Assembly (NCBI GenBank): GCA_004369045.1
Contig: ML213505.1
Location: forward strand, 1,030,591 to 1,094,590
DNA length: 64,000 nt
Source: Heliocybe sulcata
Taxonomy: Eukaryota; Basidiomycota; Agaricomycetes; Gloeophyllales; Gloeophyllaceae
Direction: 5' to 3'
A model generated the notes under the pieces. The model did no database searches. It was not told the origin of the DNA and worked only from the letters and a program-made list of their open reading frames with translations. This document shows, piece after piece, positions 57,526 to 64,000 of the stretch. Every line of letters starts with the position of its first letter. Position 1 is the stretch's first letter. The translations under genes were made by a program, and so were the position numbers.

Positions 57526-60500
57526 CTAATACTCGAACTCCTCAGAGACAAGCGAGATCATTCCACGCATATCACCTCGACGTATCCGCGCAGGGTTGAT
57601 CTCAGCAGCGATTGCCTTGCGCATTACTGCGTTCAGACTGATGGGTCCGCAGCCTGGAAGGAGGTCAGTCAGGCAGACGACAAGGCGTTGAACGCGGCCA
57701 AACTCACATCCGACTATGACAGAGCCTTTCGACGCCTTCACTTCATCCGCAAGTATACGCTCCAACCTTGGCCGACCTGGCCATGCGTGCTCCGAGACAA
57801 TACCGATATCACGAATCTCTTGCTCATCGACGTCGAGCTTGACTGTCTCTCCATGCGATCCAGTACCCACAGTAGGCATCATAGCATATATGCTACCGTG
57901 TGTCGTCTGGGTGTCCCAATCGGAAGCGGGACGCTTTGGGTCCTGGAACTTCACGGCAGCTAGAGGACTGGAAGATCGGATAGGAGAAAGCGGATAGGGA
58001 GACACTGGACTGTGTACCGAGTCGAACGGGGCAGTGGATGATGAAGCCGCGGCCGGCCCATGGTCCATATCCATATGACCTAGCGAGAACTGGGAAGAGG
58101 AGGCGCTCATGTGCTTATCTCTGACGGGAGAAACAGGCGAGAGCACCGGCGACAGCAGTCTGTCGGTAGAGGAAGCTGAAGCCCTGTTCTCTCGATGTCG
58201 AGACCTCCTCTCCTCAGCCCGTTCTTCAAGCTCCATCTTCGCCATCATAGCACCATCAATTTTCCGCGACTGCCTCCGCCTAACCTTCCCCTCCTTCTTT
58301 ACACGCTTACTGAACTGTGCCTCACCCGGCAAGACAGTGTCGTCATCCCCATCAAAGTTCGTGAGGTCAACCACATTAATCTCTCCCAGCTCTTCATCTT
58401 GGAACTTCTCGTCATCCGCAAATTCGCCGGTGTAGTAGCTGAGATCGAGGTATTCATTGTTGTTGGCAGCATCATCCTCGCTCTCCACAGATGATGCAGA
58501 GGATACGGAACCAGACCGGCGGGAGCGTCCTTGACGAGCATATTGGGGGACAGGAGGAGCAAGGAAGTCGGTAGAGGCTGCTTTGGGTTCTGCTTGAGCA
58601 GACAGGAGAGGGCGGACATTAGGGGTCTTCGCATTTGTGACGAATATATCCACTCTTAAGCCAGGCTCGGGAATCATGGCCATGCATCTTCGAAGAACAG
58701 ATGCACACCACTGGATATGTGCTAAAGGCAACATTTTGTCAGATATAGCGGCGGGATAACTGACGGACACCTACAGAATTCCCTAACAAGCCACACAAAT
58801 CGTATCCGCCGCAGTCGGAAGCCCTTCTTGCCCCATCCCCCAGGTTTGCCACCGAGGAACTTCCCATCTCTCCCAGCCATGCACAAGCACAGGTACTCTA
58901 CCACCGACATCCCGAAACTCACGCCAGACCCACCAGCAACGATCACAGCGGTGGAGTTCTCGCCCCATCTTGCCCGAATAGCACTTCCGAACGGTCCATC
59001 GACCAAGACCTTCAATAGTACACCCCTGTCAGGCAGATGCCAGCTCGCGCGCTTCTCCCCCGTCGCGACTGGTGGGTTCTCAGACGGATGGCACTTCATG
59101 CCCTTGGAGTTCATGGTGACGATCTCATCCCATAAATCCCTAGTCCAGCCATTCTTGGCGCGAATGAGCAGAACAATTTCTCGTCCTTCGTCTCCTGGCG
59201 CTTGTTCATCGCATATACTCGCGCATGTGAACGGGTGAGTACAAAACCTCGAGACCGCAGGGACGCTGATGAGAAAATGTTGCCCAGGAGCCCAGGAGAG
59301 ATAGCCGGGGGTAATGAAGCGCAGGCGGACTGTCATGCCCGCGAGTAGCTCCGCATGCGCGTATCCAGGTGGCGGAACGTATGAATAGGCAGCGGGAGCC
59401 GCGATCGAGGCGAAGTCGACGGAGGAATTGTTTCGGAAGGTAGACGGCGGGTAGGTGGAACGCTCAGAAGGTGGATAGGATGTCCCAGGTTGCGGTTCCT
59501 CGCCATGGTGAGCTGCAGGTAAATGATGGGCTTTGTATGCAGATGGTGGTGGTTTCACTTGCGCGGACGTGGGCGTTGTGGGCGAAGGATTGATAAGGGT
59601 CTGTTGGGATGCGTTTGCCGCGGGCATGGCGACAGGCGGGGGAAAAGGAGTAGGGCGTAGGATGTCTTCTTTCTCCGCTCTCTTGCCAAACCCGTACTGC
59701 AATGGCATCCTCTCCTCAGCGGGTGGTGGGCGCACTGATGATCCGAAAAATCCATTGGTTGATAGCCACCAAGTCGCCCGCCAGAGCCGTTCGCAGCCCC
59801 ACAAGGCCAGAGCAACCCAACACCAAATCCATACGGGAGGATGGTGCAATGCCGACATGACGATGGTCAGAGGTGCCAGTAATATGTGGAGGAAGTAAAA
59901 TGCTTCGTAGTGATTCCTTCGGAGCCATTGTATAGAACACAGCATTAATAGGGTCATACATCCATAGGCCTGGAAAACTAATGAGGTCACGGAATGCTGT
60001 ACGTTACAAGGACGACTTACAATCCAGGCGTAGATGAACTTCTCGTACTGCCAGGCGTAAGTGTATGCGATTTTGGCAGTACCAGTTCGCTTGTCTGATG
60101 CAAGCTGAACGCTCCAGAAAGCCACATGCAGAGTGGTTATGAACCAAATTAACCGGCCGACCCAACGATGGAGCCAGGACAGTTTGTCAAAGTGAAGCTG
60201 AACCATGAAGGGAATAGCGAAGATCGCGAATGGGGGTGCTTTGAGTGCAAATAGAATGCATAGTGGAAACAGAGCGAATGCGATGAGGCCTGTGCGGTCT
60301 CCGGACGTCCACCAGGCCTTGGGTATCGTATATTGGGGTTGGTATCGGGTAAACATCGAGACATCGTATGCACGCTTTGATATAGTGGTGCTCCGTGTAA
60401 ATTGCCATACTTTGCTTCCAGGAGCAATGTAATCAGGTCCGGCGAAACAGAGGGCGAGACTTCCGAGGACAATGACGGTGAGGCATAGAATCTGGGCATT

Positions 60501-60815
60501 GGAGGACATTGGCATTGGCTGTGCGCGTAATCCCTTCTTGCTGGCTGCGGCAATCTTGCCCTTCTTGCGCCATGTCCTCCGACGTAACGCCCACTTGTAC
60601 CAGTATGCACCAATTGAACCACCTCTCGATCCAGTCCAGTGCAATACCGCGAAGAGCAGGAAGAAGAATACGACGACAATCCAAAGGAGATATGCGTAAC
60701 GCCTGCTCGGAGTGCTGAGCATATGGATGGTTAGGTAGGCAGTGATCCATTCGACATCGTCCGAATACACTGGAGTGGTCGGGTTGGGCGTGAGGATAGA
60801 AGTCGGTGCAGACAT
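57526..60815 (-). CDS. Ferric reductase (FRE/NADPH oxidase family)
   Basis: This plasma-membrane reductase passes electrons from NADPH through FAD and two hemes to ferric or cupric ions. The start at 60815 gives MSAPTSILTPNPTTPVYSD. Membrane helices follow (YAYLLWIVVVFFFLLFAVL, AQILCLTVIVLGSLALCF). Heme-ligand histidines sit in SWLHRWVGRLIWFITTLHVA and HYEAFYFLHILLAPL with SALHHPP. The FAD-binding motif is HPFTCASI and the NADPH motif is VIVAGGSGVSFGMSVV, followed by FVWLVREF. After an intron (about 58732-58791) comes AHIQWCASVLRRCMAMIPEP, and the C-terminus reads IVGCEFGRVQRLV and ISLVSEEFEY. A long acidic and serine-rich insert (about 57950-58570) lies in the NADPH domain. A 51-nt intron at 59970-60020 has no in-frame stop. 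The product is about 1,060 residues, larger than the yeast enzymes. Confidence 0.92.
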
Positions 60816-61584
60816 GAGAAATCAGCTGCCAGGATGGTATACAAGTCCTCCAGGGTAGTTCCTCAGCAGGACGGTAGTGACAGGGCAAGGAGATGGAGAG
60901 AGCTAAGAAAACATAGAGGAGACAAGCAAGCTCGCGCGCAGCCACATTTCTTGGGAGGATGTGCCATTGCAAGGGATCGAGGACCGGCCAGATCTACTCT
61001 AGATTTATTCTTCCACTTTGCCGCGCCCTGCCATGCAACCTCGGCCTCACGTCCCTTGCTCAGTTCCTAATGCGCAACACCATTTTATTGCCATTCGAAT
61101 TTCTCTTGAGCTGTGGTTGCGCTCTGACCACCACGAGTCGTATTTCTGTGCACACATCCGGTCTCGGCATTGACATGACTTGCTGCATAAGCTTGACCTA
61201 TATTTGAGCTTGGCGTACAACCGCCGCTGTCGTATAAACAGATCGTCTCCGAACTGCGGATGTGCCGGTGTCCTGTGGGAATCATATACATATGGCCGTC
61301 GTATAGCAGTCATTCCACTCGATGCTCAACCATCCCGATGACATGCCTCCTCTGCTTCGCTTGCTGCTGCGCCAAGCAAGGATCGCTTGCTAACGTCTCC
61401 ACCTCGGCCCAGACGACTTTATTCTAAAAGTCGAAACGGGGATGCCACGACAGCAACCGAGGAGAAGTCCCATGGCCAGGTTCAAGCTTTCAAGCTTATT
61501 ACGGTCTGGATCGGATATATACTCGCCATAAGAATCCCAATACAATACACTCGAAGCCTATCCAAGCTACTCGGTAATTACCAT
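60816..61584. promoter_or_regulatory. Ferric reductase promoter region
   Basis: This 769-bp gap lies between the ferric reductase start and the ATX1 stop, in tandem orientation. I looked for GATA-type iron-regulator sites by eye and saw no clear WGATAA cluster. No gene is recognised. Confidence 0.5.
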
Positions 61585-61996
61585 CTACTCGACGGTCTCA
61601 CCAGAGCGGACCTGCAAGCGGAATGCACAGTCAGTGTTTGGCTGGACCCTGCAGCCACGCAGCGGATACACGCACCTCCTTGCCCGTCTTCTTGATCTTC
61701 TCCAATAGAGAGTCATAGTCAATTGAGCCCTTCACAAGCACCTCCTGCTTCTCCAAGCTGATGTCGTACGAGCTGACACCTGCATGGAACCGAGCCGCAC
61801 TTCAGCTACGCCGATTATGAAAGAACGAGATGAACGCACCCTCCGTCTTCTTCAAGACGCGGTCGACAGCACCAGAGCAACCGGAGCAGGTCATCTTGAC
61901 GTCGAACTTGTAGGTATGCTCAGCCTAGTCCACCATTACGTTCAGACGTGTATCAGTACGATTGCGCAGAAGCTTCTGACAGTGGTAACTTACCAT
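61585..61996 (-). CDS. ATX1: Copper metallochaperone Atx1
   Basis: Atx1 carries cuprous ion to the Golgi copper ATPase that loads multicopper oxidases such as Fet3. Reading the minus strand, ATG at 61996 is followed at once by an intron (gtaagt...gactag). The coding sequence goes on as AEHTYKFDVKMTCSGCSGAV with the metal-binding MTCSGC. Then come DRVLKKTE, GVSSYDISLEKQEVLVKGSI and DYDSLLEKIKKTGKE, and a last intron leads to VRSGETVE and a TAG. The product is about 72 residues, typical for Atx1. Three introns cut this tiny gene. It lies next to the ferric reductase in the same orientation, which fits a shared role in high-affinity iron uptake. Confidence 0.93.
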
Positions 61997-62573
61997 CGCG
62001 GGGATATAGTTAGGATGAGGATGCAATACTGTTAGACAATATTGCCTTGCGTTTAATGCCAATCTACAATGATAGTGGCATACGGGTACGTACAGGTAGT
62101 GTTGTAGAACGACAGTCCAAAGGTAACTACAGCAGTCCTAGGGTAACCGCTTCTCTCTTATAAGATCGATTGCGCGATTACTGCATCCACGGCCTTAGTA
62201 AGATCACCCGGCGGACCTTGCCGGTCGCGCGAAGTTGAATGTAACGACAGCCACACGGGGTGATGAGCACAGGTCAAGTGAGTAATGCGCTAACAAATCA
62301 AGACAAGCAGATTCCGCGAGTTTGTGCGAGCGCATCTTAGAAAGAAGCTGGTGAGTATGTTTCTGGTACGCCCCGCGGGTCGCCTTAGCCACTTCCGGCC
62401 AAAGCAAAATGCGTCCGAGTGGGATCCAAGTGAACTTCAAGCCAGCGATACGGCTATCAAGGTTTCATTGACTCGATGCCCGGTGTAGCATTAGTGATGG
62501 ACATCAGCATTGTCACCCTCAAGTCCAGGCTATGCGGGATGGCGACATTGACCATGACACATGAACGGACGTG
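61997..62573. other. Intergenic region ATX1/permease
   Basis: This 577-bp gap must hold the ATX1 promoter and the permease 3' UTR. A minus-strand frame at 62204-62440 (78 codons) is unsupported by any recognisable content. No repeat or RNA gene was seen. Confidence 0.5.
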
Positions 62574-64000
62574 TCACCTCGACTGAGCGCCACGTCCTCT
62601 ACCTTCTGACATCTCCAGCTCGTCCCCTTCAGTAGCAACAGCCTCCCAGCCAGCCTCTGCAGCAGGCCGACCACGTAGGCGCGCCCACCCGGATGCAAAG
62701 ATAGCTACCGAAAGACGTCAATAAAGGGATGATGTCGGACTGAGACTGTACCCACCGAAGACTCGAGGTATTGGTACATTAGGATCGTTTCTATGCGTGA
62801 TGTAGTATAAAGGTATACCAGCAGATACAAACCCTAGCATCGGTACATCAGCATCCCATGCTCAATTTACACATGGCATGCAGCCCTTACCTAGAACTGC
62901 TAAGGCTTCCAAGGGAGCTGCTATAATCGGCATGCATAACAGAAAGAGAGCAACCTGGAAAGGATATTATGAGCATGTCTAGGGCTGCAGTAAGCACACA
63001 ACTCACAGCGCAGAATAGCAATGGAGTGATAATCCATGTCTTGTATGGCCTAGTAGGTTGCTAAGCTTCCGCATAACGCTTTGGAGAAGATTGCCGCGTA
63101 CCTATCCAGCATGGGTTCCTTGATCCTTAGAATAACCAAGCCCAGCACCTGCGCGACGTCAGGACGGCCAGAGATGCCCGGCGTATATTGATACTCACAG
63201 TGAGAAAGTAGAACGCCCACGATGCTACAACAGCAAAGTTGATCAGGGACCGGAACCCGCCACCAACGGAGATGAACAGGGTCGTGAGCAAAGCGTGCAG
63301 GCACATAGCGTTGACCGGCGTCTTGCGCGTCGAATGTAACTTGCCGAACCAGGCCGGTAGATAGTGCTCTCGCCCAGCTACTGCAATAAGACGTGAGGAG
63401 GTATAGGCCGTTCCTGAGCAAAGATAGAGAGTGAGCAGGGTGCATGGAGGGTGAATGGTTTGCTAACCGTTCAGAGCTCCGAAGCATGAGAAGGCCACCA
63501 TGAATGCAAAGACACTGCCTCCAACAGGCCCAAACAGAGCACGTCCAAAATCCATGGCCACCGTATTACTGAGGCCCACTGTTACCTGGATGAAAGCTGT
63601 CACGGCCCAGCACGTACTCTGCAGAGCGAGTAACTCACTTTATCCAGTACGACGAAGTATGCAAGATTAGCAAGCAAGAACAGCAGCTGCGGCGTAATCA
63701 GAATGATGAAGGAATAGTAGAAGAAGACAACAAGCGGACCGTCACAATGCCCATACTGGAGTGTATAGCTCGAGGCAAGTTGCGTTCGGCATTCTTCATT
63801 TCTCCGCAGACGTAGTTTGCTTGGTCCCAACCGTCAAATGCCCATAAGCCAGAGTATAATGCTAAAGCATAGGAGGAAGGGCTATGACTGGAGTCGGCAA
63901 ATAATGGCTCTCTGAGCGATGACGAAGCTCTACCCCGTGCTAATTGGATTATTCCGAGTATTGTCACAGCCATCTATTACGGGCTATCAGCTCCTCGGGA
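62574..64000 (-). CDS. Amino-acid permease (APC superfamily, LAT/methionine-permease-like), partial
   Basis: This is a plasma-membrane amino-acid transporter whose N-terminal part lies beyond the window. Visible from the right edge inward are MAVTILGIIQLARGRASS, LYSGLWAFDGWDQANYVCGE with the family motif EMKNAERNLPRAI, then segments such as LLFLLANLAYFVVLDKV. FISVGGGFRSLINFAVVASW and FYFLTVLGLVILRIKEP follow, and the last helices include ITPLLFCAVALFLLCMPI. The C-terminal tail reads GWARLRGRPAAEAGWEAV and ends GRGRGAQSR. Many short introns divide the helices. The motif EMKNAERNLPRAI resembles the heteromeric LAT family and fungal high-affinity methionine permeases; the true substrate cannot be inferred. 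Confidence 0.85.

Noticed and set aside
57526-60815. Ferric reductase as two separate genes (a membrane protein and a 414-residue acidic protein)
   Set aside because: The second part contains the conserved C-terminus of the reductase NADPH domain and joins the first across a canonical intron after FVWLVREF; neither part alone is a complete reductase.
62204-62440. 78-codon minus-strand frame between ATX1 and the permease
   Set aside because: No domain, targeting signal or neighbour logic supports it; it could be 3' UTR of the permease or promoter of ATX1.
1-64000. CRISPR arrays, rRNA genes and long terminal repeat elements
   Set aside because: No regularly spaced repeats, no conserved rRNA sequence and no long direct repeats with retroelement proteins were seen anywhere in the window.

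Overview
The window looks like a gene-dense nuclear contig of a basidiomycete fungus, probably an agaricomycete. The evidence is many short (about 45-60 nt) GT-AG introns that break almost every gene, the family content (alpha-1,3-glucan synthase, Rco1-like double PHD protein, Ede1, Ste11, DUF4211), and small divergent or convergent gaps between genes. I recognise 22 protein-coding genes plus one unidentified partial gene at the left edge. The amino-acid permease at the right edge is also cut by the window. I found no tRNA or rRNA gene and no CRISPR array.

Layout from left to right: 1-2686 (+) acidic hypothetical protein, 5' cut; 3263-5401 (+) RNA polymerase III subunit RPC82; 5446-6496 (-) metallophosphoesterase; 6615-10643 (+) FACT subunit SPT16; 11124-12064 (-) alpha/beta-hydrolase esterase; 12601-14104 (+) mitochondrial PDK/BCKDK-type kinase; 14533-17583 (+) Rco1-like PHD protein; 17882-18980 (+) SAM methyltransferase copy A; 19843-22828 (+) phosphoglucomutase/phosphopentomutase; 22939-24961 (-) MCM-binding protein; 25129-26078 (+) mitochondrial ribosomal protein uL15m; 26119-27189 (-) PRP38; 27457-28364 (-) UBC11/UBE2C; 28693-32999 (+) EDE1; 33534-34990 (+) cAMP phosphodiesterase PDE1; 35438-37361 (+) DUF4211 protein; 37596-38691 (-) SAM methyltransferase copy B; 38860-40820 (+) sphingoid base kinase; 41146-48899 (-) alpha-1,3-glucan synthase; 50579-54500 (+) STE11 MAPKKK; 54643-57065 (-) TRM1; 57526-60815 (-) ferric reductase; 61585-61996 (-) ATX1 copper chaperone; 62574-64000 (-) amino-acid permease.

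Most genes are conserved housekeeping or signalling genes. The main structural novelty is an inverted segmental duplication. A block at about 17.78-19.76 kb (methyltransferase copy A plus flanks) matches the reverse strand of about 35.22-38.76 kb (methyltransferase copy B plus DUF4211 flanks). In the left copy the DUF4211 gene is missing almost exactly from start to stop, leaving a scar of its last few codons joined to its 5' flank. The left copy also carries a 343-bp insertion flanked by an 8-bp target-site duplication, for which the right copy is the empty site. The insertion is a hAT-like non-autonomous DNA element, and it sits inside an older, shorter MITE-like repeat shared by both copies. 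The two arms are inverted around about 16-18 kb carrying PGM, MCMBP, uL15m, PRP38, UBC11, EDE1 and PDE1, so they could support inversion.

Other points of note: the phosphomutase gene reads through only if two introns use GC-AG borders, and its active-site motif is TASHNQ instead of TASHNP. A ferric reductase and an ATX1 copper chaperone are neighbours, which fits reductive iron uptake. The ATX1 start codon is separated from the rest of the coding sequence by an intron. EDE1 carries a series of repeated AFG-type motifs. All boundaries come from reading the sequence by eye. Exon junctions were checked where quoted, but protein lengths and residue positions are approximate.
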